A DNA stretch of 64,000 nt from Bacillus sp. HNG. Lineage in GTDB: Bacteria; Bacillota; Bacilli; Bacillales; Bacillaceae_L. The notes under the pieces are model-generated. The model was not told where the DNA came from and did no database searches. It saw only the letters and a program-made list of their open reading frames with translations. A program made the translations under genes and the position numbers. This document shows positions 27,325 through 35,908 of this stretch, in pieces; the stretch's first letter is position 1; each line of letters starts with the position of its first letter. The stretch spans positions 240,723-304,722 of the forward strand of contig NZ_QUQV01000006.1 in the NCBI RefSeq assembly GCF_003400205.1, in the 5' to 3' direction.

Positions 27325-29916
27325 ATGATAGGATTTACGCAATTAAAAGGCAAACTGAATAGCGACATAATCCTATTAGTAGCCCTGATGGGATTGGTCC
27401 TGTTCGCCTCTCATTTCAGATTATCACTTTTGTATGGGATTACATTTTCTTTTGCAAGTATTTTTCTATTCCTGATACTACGCATATTTGGCTATTCCGC
27501 TGCGATTGTAACAGGGCTGCTTGCAATCTTCTTTACAATCTTTTTTTCAAACAGTCCATTTTATGCCATCTTAATGCTTGTTGAAATCATTTTTGTTGGT
27601 GCATTTTTCTTGCGTGGTCGAAAAGCAAAAATGTTTTTCGTTGATGTGTTTTTCTGGTTGTTAATTGGAATAGCACTGTTATTTTTTAGTGGTCGGGAAT
27701 CATTGTCAGGTACTTCCCTTTACTTTCTAATATGTAAGGATATCACCAACGGATTATTCAATGTATTAGTAGCAGATGTGTTATTGGCCTATTTTCCATT
27801 TTATAAATTGGTTAAAAACCGACTAAATAAAAATAACGTATCAATACACCAGTTTTTATCCCAGATCACCATTTTCACCATACTTGTTCCGTTTTTTATA
27901 AGTGTTGTTACAAATGCCTTAAATACCTTTGATCTTATAAAAAAGGACTTGAGTGTTGTAGGCGAAACGAGAGTTAATCGCATTGAAAATGAATTTCTCC
28001 AATTGGAAAAAAACAATGGTACTGTTGATGTGAATCAAATTGAAGATATTATTTGGCGAAATAAAAATAAAGAGAGTGATATTATCATCTTTGATCATTC
28101 GGATCAAATCATCGCTTCGACAGCTATGATGGATTTCGAGTCTCAAAAGTATGAGATTAGGGAGATTTCACCAAGGCTTTATGAGGCCTTGCCAGTTGCT
28201 AGAAACGATGCACAGCCGATTACAAGGTGGATGGATGCCTTTTATTTTTATACAAGGGATACAGATTCATTTCGAATCATGCTGCAATTCCCAATTTCCC
28301 AATATCAACAACAGCTCTTTAATACTTCACTAGACCAGCTTAAATACTTATTCATTCTAGCATTGTCAGCGATTTTTTTTGTGATGTTCATTAGCCGACT
28401 TCTAACGAACAACTTAAGGCAGCTTACAACAATCACGACTGGGTTACCACAAAAGCTTCGTAGCTTAGAAAATATAGAGTGGCCTCAAAGCACGATTTCC
28501 GAGCTTCGTGTTTTAAGTAAAAATCTAAAGAAGATGGCGGATAAGCTGAAAGAGCTATTCCAAGAAAGTATCGAAATGAACTTGATTCTACGGGAGCAAA
28601 CGACAAGGCTGAAGGAATCAGAGGACAAGCTCCATAAGCTTGCCTTTTATGATAGCTTAACTTATTTGCCGAACCGCTATTTTTTCCAAAACTACGTTCG
28701 CGAGCAAATCCGTCTTAATGTTGATCATGACATTGCGATTATCTTTATTGACCTTAACCAATTTAAGCAGATCAATGATACATTAGGGCATGATGCAGGT
28801 GATATGCTTCTAAAAGCAACTGGGAATAAGCTGAAGAAGCTACAATCAGATAACAGACAGGTGTTCCGACTTGGTGGGGATGAATTTGTGGTAGTACACT
28901 CGGTTGAAAAGAAAGAAGAAGTAAATGAAACATTAGACTTAATCGTAAAGGAATTTTCATCCTATTTTACAATTGCCGGCCAAAATCACTACATCACCGC
29001 AAGTGTCGGGGTAAGCATGTACCCCGAGGATGGAGAAGACTTGGATACATTAGTGAAATATGCAGATATTGCGATGTATATATCGAAGGAAAAGGGTGGA
29101 AACACTGTTCAGTTCTTCGATGAATCGATGAAATATAAATTCCAGGAGCGTCTTATCATTGAGAATTCCTTGCGCACTGCAGTCGATAAAGAAGGGTTTG
29201 AACAATTTTATCAGCCTAAAACATTTGCTGGTGAAATTACAAGCATTGAAGCCTTACTTCGTTGGAATGATCCTGTATTAGGCCCCATTTCTCCTGGGGT
29301 ATTTATTGAAGTGGCAGAGGAAATTGGTCTAATTTCACAAATTGACGAATGGTCCCTTGTTCAGGCATGTAGGCAGAATAAACAATGGCAGCTTGAAGAT
29401 CTTCTACATGTCCCGATTTCTGTAAATCTTTCGGCAAAGCACTTCCAACAAGATTATCTTGTGTCCATGATTAAGAAGGCTTTGGAGACTTCCGAATTAG
29501 ATCCAAAATATTTAAAACTTGAAATTACCGAAAGTGTGTTTATTTCGGATCAAATGCAAGTTGCTGAACAGATTCAAAAGCTGAAAGAGCTGGGTGTTCA
29601 GATTTCTATTGATGATTTTGGAAAAGGATACTCTTCCTTGTACCAACTATTAAAGCTTCCACTCGATGAAATTAAAATTGATCGAAAATTCATCCATAAT
29701 ATCGATAAAAATGAGAAAAAAGCTTTACTGGTCAAGGCGATTTTTGACATTGCACACGGGCTCAAGCTCAATGTTGTTGCAGAGGGTGTAGAAACGTGGG
29801 ATGAATGTAGAATGCTTATGGATATGGGCTGTGATGAAATACAAGGCTATTTATTCAGCCGACCGATTAGCAAAGACGATATGGTTGAATTTATTAAGGA
29901 AAAGATTCCAGGATAG
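27325..29916 (+). CDS. Membrane-bound diguanylate cyclase/phosphodiesterase (GGDEF-EAL)
   Basis: An 863-residue protein. Six or seven helices fill residues 15-205, then comes an extracytoplasmic sensor region (about 210-335), another helix (about 340-360) and a HAMP-like linker. The GGDEF domain has an intact RLGGDEF near residue 515; the EAL domain has EALLRW near 641 and DDFGKGYSSL near 763. Both c-di-GMP synthesis and breakdown are therefore possible. It stands alone and ends in a bidirectional terminator. The ligand of the sensor part is unknown. Confidence 0.93.
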   Translation: MIGFTQLKGKLNSDIILLVALMGLVLFASHFRLSLLYGITFSFASIFLFLILRIFGYSAAIVTGLLAIFFTIFFSNSPFYAILMLVEIIFVGAFFLRGRKAKMFFVDVFFWLLIGIALLFFSGRESLSGTSLYFLICKDITNGLFNVLVADVLLAYFPFYKLVKNRLNKNNVSIHQFLSQITIFTILVPFFISVVTNALNTFDLIKKDLSVVGETRVNRIENEFLQLEKNNGTVDVNQIEDIIWRNKNKESDIIIFDHSDQIIASTAMMDFESQKYEIREISPRLYEALPVARNDAQPITRWMDAFYFYTRDTDSFRIMLQFPISQYQQQLFNTSLDQLKYLFILALSAIFFVMFISRLLTNNLRQLTTITTGLPQKLRSLENIEWPQSTISELRVLSKNLKKMADKLKELFQESIEMNLILREQTTRLKESEDKLHKLAFYDSLTYLPNRYFFQNYVREQIRLNVDHDIAIIFIDLNQFKQINDTLGHDAGDMLLKATGNKLKKLQSDNRQVFRLGGDEFVVVHSVEKKEEVNETLDLIVKEFSSYFTIAGQNHYITASVGVSMYPEDGEDLDTLVKYADIAMYISKEKGGNTVQFFDESMKYKFQERLIIENSLRTAVDKEGFEQFYQPKTFAGEITSIEALLRWNDPVLGPISPGVFIEVAEEIGLISQIDEWSLVQACRQNKQWQLEDLLHVPISVNLSAKHFQQDYLVSMIKKALETSELDPKYLKLEITESVFISDQMQVAEQIQKLKELGVQISIDDFGKGYSSLYQLLKLPLDEIKIDRKFIHNIDKNEKKALLVKAIFDIAHGLKLNVVAEGVETWDECRMLMDMGCDEIQGYLFSRPISKDDMVEFIKEKIPG

Positions 29917-29924
29917 ATAAGGAA

Positions 29925-29955
29925 AAGGAGGCTCCATTTGGAGCCTCCTTATTTC
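29925..29955. terminator. Bidirectional terminator
   Basis: AAGGAGGCTCC and GGAGCCTCCTT form a perfect 11-bp stem with a 4-base ATTT loop between the convergent GGDEF-EAL gene and the small gene at 29955. Confidence 0.9.
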
Positions 29956-30248
29956 TATAATGTTATATTTACATCTCCGTTTTCACTAATTTCAACAGTC
30001 GTATAGCTTTCAAATGTCGACATTTCGGTGATATCTCGTTTTTCATTACTTGCAAAGCTCTCCATATATCTTTGATACGTTTCGGGGTCCTTTACAATGT
30101 GGTAATAATACGTCATTTTTCCGTCGTTATCACTATGCGTCCTTAAGAAAAACCTGTCTTGAAACTCGTTTTTAAACCATTCTCTCGCTTCCATATGATT
30201 CGAAAAATCCGGCATGTTTTCATAAATAGATGTTATATCAATATTCAT
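29955..30248 (-). CDS. Hypothetical protein
   Basis: A 97-residue soluble protein with no recognised family. It has an N-terminal helical part (MEAREWFKNEFQDRFF), a central region with YYYHIVKDPETYQRYMESF, and a beta-like end with YTTVEISENGDVNITL. GAGGGGTGA is a good ribosome site. Composition and the clean start support a real gene. Confidence 0.75.
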   Translation of the reverse strand: MNIDITSIYENMPDFSNHMEAREWFKNEFQDRFFLRTHSDNDGKMTYYYHIVKDPETYQRYMESFASNEKRDITEMSTFESYTTVEISENGDVNITL

Positions 30249-30319
30249 GCTGATTCACCCCTCATGAGATTTTCGGTTGTGATTAGTATGTCCATCTATT
30301 TACAACACATCCAAAGTTC

Positions 30320-31549
30320 TTAAACTCCTGGTTTCAAGTTTTGTTTAGTTTTGATCTGCTTTTCAAAATCATGTCGCTCGATTAAAAGGGAGACTAAGAT
30401 ACTTCCAACAATTGCCCATAATGGCGCACCGATGTTAAAGAAATTGACACCTGACATGCCAATAATAAACGCGAAAAAGGAACCCATTTGGAATTTACTG
30501 TCCGAAAAAGCAATCTTCAAGGAGCTTAACAGAACACCAATCATTGCTAAACCTGCAATCGTACTCACAATCACTGCTGGCATCGCAATAACAACGGGAA
30601 CAACATAAGCTGCAAACACACCAAAGCTAGCAAATAACACACCATTTAGAGCAGAAGCAGCATATCGACCTTCTTTTTTACCTGATTCATCAGAGGCACA
30701 AATGGCTGTCATTGGTCCTGCCGTATTAACGGCATGGGCTCCGAAAAAAGAAGCAAAAAATCCAAAAATAGAGCCATAAATAGCCATCGCACTACTTGGC
30801 GCCTTAAATCCCTTGGCCATTAAAATTCCAGTCGTTTGTGCATTCTCTGTACAGATAATTAAGATGGCAAGCGGTATAGAAAGGGAAATAATCGCATTCA
30901 CACTGAACGCTGGCATTTCTAGTTGGGGCAGCACAAACGAACTTTGGACATTTGAAAAATTAAATTCATTTATGACAAGGGCGAGAAGTACAGATACAAC
31001 TAATGCTGATAGCACAGGCGGTACTTTTTTTGTAAATCGTGAAGATAAAAGATAAACGATGATGGCTGAGCCGGCTAATAGGGGAGAAACTTCAACAGAT
31101 GTAATCATCTCAATCGCAAACCGCATCATGACACCGACAATCATCCCCATAACAATGGGCACAGGTATCCAATTCATCACTTTATCAATTAATCCGGAAA
31201 CACCAAGTATAAGAACCATTAGATTTGCAACAAGATAGGCACCAATTGCTTCTGGTAATGAAAAATGCGACAAAGCAGCTGCAACTAACACGGCACCGGC
31301 GATTGAATAAGCCCCAGCAATGGGTTGTTTATATTTCAAGGATAAAAATAATCCCAATAAACCACCAAAGAAATACACGGCAAATAACCAACTGATTGTT
31401 TGCTCATGGGTTAAACCACCACTTGATGCACCTCCAATAATAATAAGTGCAGGACCTGTACATCCGAAAATGGCTGCGACAATACCAGAGCTTACGGTAT
31501 TGATAGTTAGATTTTCATTCAGATCTTTGAATCTCCTATTATCCTTCAT
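30320..31549 (-). CDS. BenE-family benzoate/aromatic acid transporter
   Basis: A 409-residue membrane protein with about twelve helices, of the BenE (benzoate:H+ symporter) family. Typical blocks are SSGIVAAIFGCTGPALIIIGGA, QPIAGAYSIAGAVLVAAA, PVPIVMGMIVGVMMRFA and FFGAHAVNTAGPMTAICA. It is divergent from the aromatic-acid island, starting 271 bp away, so it probably brings in its substrate. A GGAGGG site precedes the ATG. The actual acid could be benzoate, phenylacetate or a relative. Confidence 0.88.
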   Translation of the reverse strand: MKDNRRFKDLNENLTINTVSSGIVAAIFGCTGPALIIIGGASSGGLTHEQTISWLFAVYFFGGLLGLFLSLKYKQPIAGAYSIAGAVLVAAALSHFSLPEAIGAYLVANLMVLILGVSGLIDKVMNWIPVPIVMGMIVGVMMRFAIEMITSVEVSPLLAGSAIIVYLLSSRFTKKVPPVLSALVVSVLLALVINEFNFSNVQSSFVLPQLEMPAFSVNAIISLSIPLAILIICTENAQTTGILMAKGFKAPSSAMAIYGSIFGFFASFFGAHAVNTAGPMTAICASDESGKKEGRYAASALNGVLFASFGVFAAYVVPVVIAMPAVIVSTIAGLAMIGVLLSSLKIAFSDSKFQMGSFFAFIIGMSGVNFFNIGAPLWAIVGSILVSLLIERHDFEKQIKTKQNLKPGV

Positions 31550-31733
31550 TGAACCCTCCTTGAATATTCTTAATATTCTTTTTTTAATATGTAATTAGTT
31601 CCATAATAACACAGATTTAACATAAAAATTACGTATTTTTTACGAGCGTCTAAAAAACCTCCAAAAAGATAGAATGATTGAGCATTTAAGAGAAAGAAGG
31701 TTGTTTTCTTTAAAAAATGAGAAAAATACAGAT

Positions 31734-31775
31734 TTGATAATTTAAAAAAGATTCAGTATATTTGTAATTAATTAC
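31734..31775 (+). promoter_or_regulatory. Sigma-A promoter of hydratase copy 1, with palindrome at the start site
   Basis: TTGATA (31734-31739) and TATATT (31757-31762) are 17 bp apart. The perfect palindrome GTAATTAATTAC (31764-31775) overlaps the expected start point and may be an operator. Which regulator binds is not known. Confidence 0.65.
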
Positions 31776-31820
31776 GAAAGTTTTAAAAACATAATACATA
31801 ATTTTGGGAGGTAATAAAGA

Positions 31821-32618
31821 ATGACAACAACAGTAAACGAAACAAAAAACCTAACAGTAAAAAAAGCCAATGGAATCGCAGAAGTCCACATCCATGTTAA
31901 CAAAACAAATTCCTATGACCTTGACTATTACAAAGAATTAAATGCGGCAATTGATGATATCCGTTTCGACAATGACATTAAAGTTGCAGTACTTATGAGT
32001 GACATGCCGAAGTTTTTCTCAGCGGGTGCTAATATCAATTTCTTAAAATCAGCAGAGCCACGCTTTAAAACACAATTTTGCTTATTCTGTAATGAAACTC
32101 TAGATAAAATTGCTCGTTCTCCACAAATCTGGATTGCTTGCTTAGAAGGGCATACGGTTGGTGGCGGATTAGAAATGGCTCTTGCATGTGACTTGCGTTT
32201 TATGGGAGATCAAGCAGGAAAAATCGGACTTCCAGAAGTTTCTCTAGGTGTATTAGCAGGAACAGGTGGAACTCAACGCCTTGCTCGACAAGTTGGGCAC
32301 TCTAAAGCTCTTGATCTAAACATCACTGGTGAAACATTAACTCCTCAAGAAGCATTAGCTATTAATCTAGTAGATCGTGTATTTCCACAGGAAGAAACAA
32401 GAGCAAAGACATTAGAATATGCACAGAAAATTGCGAGCAGCGCTACTTACGCAACGTCTAACATTAAGCTTTCTATCATGAACGGTAAAGAAATGCCACT
32501 TAACGTAGCAATCCGTTACGAAGGGGAGCTTCAAAATCTTTTATTCCGTTCGCAGGATGCCCAGGAAGGCTTAAGTGCATTTATTGAAAAGCGTGAAGCT
32601 AACTGGAGTGGAAAATAA
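31821..32618 (+). CDS. Enoyl-CoA hydratase/isomerase family protein, copy 1
   Basis: A 265-residue crotonase-family enzyme. The oxyanion loop is FFSAGANINFLK, and both hydratase glutamates are present in GGGLEMALACDLRF and GLPEVSLGVLAGTGGTQRL. In the phenylacetate pathway it could be the 2,3-dehydroadipyl-CoA hydratase (PaaF) or have a related step. A second gene at 42546 encodes almost the same protein; they differ at about eight positions beyond the first dozen residues. GGGAGG precedes the start, and two hairpins follow. Confidence 0.9.
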   Translation: MTTTVNETKNLTVKKANGIAEVHIHVNKTNSYDLDYYKELNAAIDDIRFDNDIKVAVLMSDMPKFFSAGANINFLKSAEPRFKTQFCLFCNETLDKIARSPQIWIACLEGHTVGGGLEMALACDLRFMGDQAGKIGLPEVSLGVLAGTGGTQRLARQVGHSKALDLNITGETLTPQEALAINLVDRVFPQEETRAKTLEYAQKIASSATYATSNIKLSIMNGKEMPLNVAIRYEGELQNLLFRSQDAQEGLSAFIEKREANWSGK

Positions 32619-32635
32619 ATTCAACTAAATCAAAG

Positions 32636-32668
32636 GCGATATCGGTACTTCCGATATCGCTATTTTAA
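32636..32668 (+). terminator. Hairpin behind hydratase copy 1
   Basis: GCGATATCGG and CCGATATCGC form a 10-bp stem followed by TATTTT. Confidence 0.75.
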
Positions 32669-32674
32669 AATAGC

Positions 32675-32706
32675 CAAGGCTCGGCGAACTTCCTCGAGCC
32701 TTTTTC
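32675..32706 (+). terminator. Second terminator before the thioesterase gene
   Basis: AAGGCTCG and CGAGCCTT enclose a 9-base loop and are followed by a T run. It lies just 8 bp before the ribosome site of the next gene. Confidence 0.75.
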
Positions 32707-32725
32707 AACAATAGGAGGATATAGT

Positions 32726-33175
32726 GTGAGATCAAATGAATTCCAAGTCATCGTTAACTGGGGAGATACCGACAAAGCGGGGATTGTGTACTATCCTAAT
32801 TACTTCAAATGGTTTGACATCGCGGGACACCAATTTTTTAGAAGTTGTGGATTATCACCAAACACATTAGAAGAAGAAAGACAAATTATCCTTCCAATGC
32901 TTGATGCAAGGTGTAGCTTTGAAAAAACATTGTTATATGATGACATTATAACGATTCGAACAGAGGTTGAAGAAATTAAAACAAAAACAATCAAGCTACG
33001 GCATGAGGTATATAGAGGAGAAACGAGAACGGGACATGGATATGAGATACGTGGGTGGGTAAAACAAACGCCTGCGGAAATTAAAGCGGTGCCAATACCT
33101 GAAGACGTTCGCTCCATTCTACAAGAGGACCTCCACACAAATGAATCAGGAAAAAGACCTCTTTTTAATGCATAA
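32726..33175 (+). CDS. Acyl-CoA thioesterase, 4-hydroxybenzoyl-CoA thioesterase (hotdog) family
   Basis: A 149-residue hotdog-fold protein with the family motif WGDTDKAGIVYYPNYFKWFD, where the Asp is catalytic. It would hydrolyse an aryl- or acyl-CoA thioester, possibly as a safety valve that frees CoA from dead-end intermediates. The start is GTG with GGAGGA six bases upstream. It lies directly before paaX. The substrate is not determined. Confidence 0.87.
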   Translation: MRSNEFQVIVNWGDTDKAGIVYYPNYFKWFDIAGHQFFRSCGLSPNTLEEERQIILPMLDARCSFEKTLLYDDIITIRTEVEEIKTKTIKLRHEVYRGETRTGHGYEIRGWVKQTPAEIKAVPIPEDVRSILQEDLHTNESGKRPLFNA

Positions 33176-33247
33176 TTTCCAAAATCCTCTATAATAAAAA
33201 TTAACAATATTGAAATATAACAAAAAATTGTAAGTGTGGTGACTTCG

Positions 33248-34120
33248 ATGAAACCTAGATCCTTAATGTTTACATTATATGGTGAATATATTAAATATTA
33301 TGGAGGAGAAATTTGGGTTGGTAGTTTGATTGAACTCATGAAGCAGTTTGGGGTATCTGAATCGTCAGTGAGGGGGGCGATTTTTCGGATGGTCCAAAAT
33401 AACCTGCTAGAAGTGAGAAAAGTAGGGAAGAAGAGCTATTACTCCGCAACTTCTCAAGGGAGAGTTGACGAAGGGGTTAGCAGGGTATACGCCACTCAAA
33501 ATCACATGTGGGATCAAAAGTGGAGAATCCTTACATATTCGTTTCCAGAAGAAAAGCGAGAAATCCGCAATAAGATTCGTAAAGAACTAATTTGGACCGG
33601 ATTTGGTAACCTCACAAATAGCACACTCGTGACGCCTAATCCCGTTGAGGATCAAGTCAAAGAAATGATCAGAGTGTACGGGATTGAAGAGTATGCGTTT
33701 TTATTCACCTCGTCTTCAATTGTAACGCATGACAATCAAAGCATTATCGATATCGGCTGGGACTTAAATATGGTAAGTGATGAGTATCAAACATTCATAG
33801 ATAAGTTCACGCCTAAATTTGAAGAACTGCGTGAAAAAGCGTTAAACAACACTTTGAAGGATGAGGAATGTTTTATAGAGCGAACTGTACTCGTGCATGA
33901 ATACCGGAAATTTCTTTTTCAAGATCCAGGTTTTCCAAGGGATCTGCTTCCGGAGGGCTGGATTGGTATAAAGGCTCGAGAACTTTTCTGGAATATTCAT
34001 CAGCTTTTATCAATCCCTTCTATTCGATACTTTGAGTCTGTTTTTGAGGAAGCGCCAGATAGTGAAATTCAAGTCGAACGTGATAAAGCACTCAATCCAT
34101 TTGGAGAGATCTACATCTAA
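33248..34120 (+). CDS. paaX: PaaX-family transcriptional repressor of phenylacetate genes
   Basis: About 290 residues. It starts MKPRSLMFTLYGEYIKYYGGEIWVGSL in typical PaaX manner, with the N-terminal winged helix (VSESSVRGAIFRMVQNNLLEVRKVGKKSYY), a central Cas2-like domain (WRILTYSFPEEKREIRNKIRKELIWTGFG) and the PaaX C-terminal domain (HEYRKFLFQDPGFPRDLLPEGW). A GTG at 33236 is also in frame; GGTGA favours the ATG at 33248. The known PaaX ligand is phenylacetyl-CoA. It probably controls the paaA operon and its flanking genes. Confidence 0.92.
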   Translation: MKPRSLMFTLYGEYIKYYGGEIWVGSLIELMKQFGVSESSVRGAIFRMVQNNLLEVRKVGKKSYYSATSQGRVDEGVSRVYATQNHMWDQKWRILTYSFPEEKREIRNKIRKELIWTGFGNLTNSTLVTPNPVEDQVKEMIRVYGIEEYAFLFTSSSIVTHDNQSIIDIGWDLNMVSDEYQTFIDKFTPKFEELREKALNNTLKDEECFIERTVLVHEYRKFLFQDPGFPRDLLPEGWIGIKARELFWNIHQLLSIPSIRYFESVFEEAPDSEIQVERDKALNPFGEIYI

Positions 34121-34132
34121 CCGAGGTGAGCC

Positions 34133-35101
34133 ATGAATATTGAAAAAATTGAGTTTGGTGGCTATCGGATTGGAATCCCAGTTCCATTTCCGATGAAGTA
34201 TGTTTATTGTTATCTTTTTAAACAGAATGATGGTTATGTCATGATTGATGTAGGATTAAATTATCGGGCTGCAAGAGAAGCGTGGCAAGAGGTTTTTGCT
34301 CATCTTGGAATCACGCCACGTGATATCCATACGATTTATCTAACTCATTTTCATCCTGATCACTCCGGACTTTCCGGCTGGATGCAAGAGCAAGCAGGTG
34401 CTGAGCTTTATATGAATGAAATAGATGCAAGGATGATCGATCGTGTTTGGGGCGAAGGCAGCAAGCAGGTTGTATTAATGAAAGAAATGGTCCTGCAGCA
34501 TGGAGTCCCAGAAGACTTAGCAGATGGGATCTCCGAACATATGGAAAAGCTCAGTCAAAATGTACTCCCATTGCCTGTTGCAAAACCCATTAGTGATACG
34601 ATTGAGTTTGGCGGTAAACAATGGTCCGTGATCCATACCCCTGGTCATAGTGAGGGGCATGTTTGCTTTTTTCAAGAAGAAGAAGGCATCCTAATTGGTG
34701 GCGATCATATTCTTGAAAAAATTACACCGAATATTAGTGTTTGGCCAGATGCCAGCCAGCATCCCTTGCATGAATATATAGACTCATTACGTAAAATTAG
34801 TAAATATCCGATTAAGAAGATATATTCTGCCCATCACTCACCTGTTCTCAATGTAAATGAACGCATTGACGAGTTAATTCAGCATCATGACGAGCGGCTT
34901 GCGTATATCGAAAGCTTGGCAGATGATAAAACGACATATGAGATCGCAAAAATATTGTTTTCCCATAGGGAGCTAAACCCTCATCAATGGCGCTTTGCTA
35001 TCGCAGAAACCATTGCTCACTTAAACTATCTTGAGCGTGAGGGACGGATTACGAAACAAGATCAGAATCCGATTGTTTATGTAAACAGTCGTCGAAGTTA
35101 A
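34133..35101 (+). CDS. MBL-fold metallo-hydrolase
   Basis: A 322-residue metallo-beta-lactamase-fold enzyme. All metal ligands are visible: THFHPDHSG, HTPGHSEGHV, GGDHIL and SAHHSP. A helical C-terminal domain follows from about residue 240. It lies 12 bp behind paaX and is therefore likely part of the same transcript. It may be a thioesterase or lactonase for a reactive intermediate of the pathway; the reaction is unknown. Confidence 0.88.
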   Translation: MNIEKIEFGGYRIGIPVPFPMKYVYCYLFKQNDGYVMIDVGLNYRAAREAWQEVFAHLGITPRDIHTIYLTHFHPDHSGLSGWMQEQAGAELYMNEIDARMIDRVWGEGSKQVVLMKEMVLQHGVPEDLADGISEHMEKLSQNVLPLPVAKPISDTIEFGGKQWSVIHTPGHSEGHVCFFQEEEGILIGGDHILEKITPNISVWPDASQHPLHEYIDSLRKISKYPIKKIYSAHHSPVLNVNERIDELIQHHDERLAYIESLADDKTTYEIAKILFSHRELNPHQWRFAIAETIAHLNYLEREGRITKQDQNPIVYVNSRRS

Positions 35102-35182
35102 TCTAGAGCGAGAACCCCGAGGTTGTTATGAAAATAGCAATCTTGGGGTTTTTGTTTGGTTAGATTTAAATTTGATTTTTGT

Positions 35183-35703
35183 GATGAAGGGGAAAGCGTT
35201 GAGTGGTCTGACGTGTAATCCCGTTCATGGGGTGGATGAAGAGGAAAACTGTGAGGAGTATCATAGGTAATCCTCTTCATAGGGTGGATGAAGAGGAAAG
35301 CTGTTAGGAAACTCGGGCGCAATCCGGTTCATTTTTTGTATGAAGTCCCGAACGCCCCAGCACTACACGCGAAAAGGTCCTCATAACCCCGATGAAGTCC
35401 CGAACGCCCCAGCACCACGCGCGAAAAGGTCTTCATAACCCCGATGAAGTCCCGAACGGCCCCAGCACCACGCGCGAAAAGGTCTTCATAACCCCGATGA
35501 AGTCCCGAACGCCCCAGCACCACGCGCGAAAAGGTCTTCATAACCCCGATGAAGTCCCGAACGGACCTACACTACACGCGAAAAGGTCTTCATAACCCCG
35601 ATGAAGTGCCGAACGCTCCAGCACCACGCGCGAAAAGATCTTCATAACCCCGATGAAGTCCTAAACGCCTGAGGCCCAAGCACGAAAAGTCCTTCACACC
35701 TCC
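35183..35703. repeat. Tandem array of ten 52-bp repeats in two subfamilies
   Basis: Units start at 35183, 35235, 35287, 35339, 35391, 35443, 35496, 35548, 35600 and 35652; nearly all are 52 bp. The first three are purine-rich (GATGAAGAGGAAA...CCTCTTCATAGG), the rest form a homogeneous GC-rich set (GATGAAGTCCCGAACG...GGTCTTCATAACCCC). Both sets keep ATGAAG and CTTCAT as inverted ends. The array lies between the MBL hydrolase gene and the paaA promoter. Open frames across it are by-products of the repeat period. Confidence 0.93.
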
Positions 35704-35828
35704 AATCGAACCAGCACCACATGCATTCCTCTAAAAACCAAAACCCCAACAACCCCAGTATTTACACCACCTCCCTAACCCATCCATTATGATTTTAAAA
35801 TTAACGTCTAAAAAACAACATAAACGTA

Positions 35829-35857
35829 TTGACAAACAATTTATAATATTCTATATT
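35829..35857 (+). promoter_or_regulatory. Sigma-A promoter of the paaA operon
   Basis: TTGACA (35829-35834) and TATATT (35852-35857) are exactly 17 bp apart, about 50 bp before the paaA start. ATAATAT and ATATTAT around the -10 form an inverted repeat and are a candidate operator, perhaps for PaaX. Confidence 0.75.
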
Positions 35858-35908
35858 ACATATTATAAACGATGGTTTAAAAAACGTAATACAAAGAGGT
35901 GTTCATGG

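Noticed and set aside
35329..35595. Open frames of about 70 residues on both strands
   Set aside because: They run across the GC-rich repeat units and their proteins are only translated repeats. The frames exist because some units are 53 bp or lack stops.
35183..35703. CRISPR array
   Set aside because: The 52-bp units are repeated from end to end with no unique spacers, and no cas genes are near. The same applies to the arrays at 4801, 12350 and 50369.
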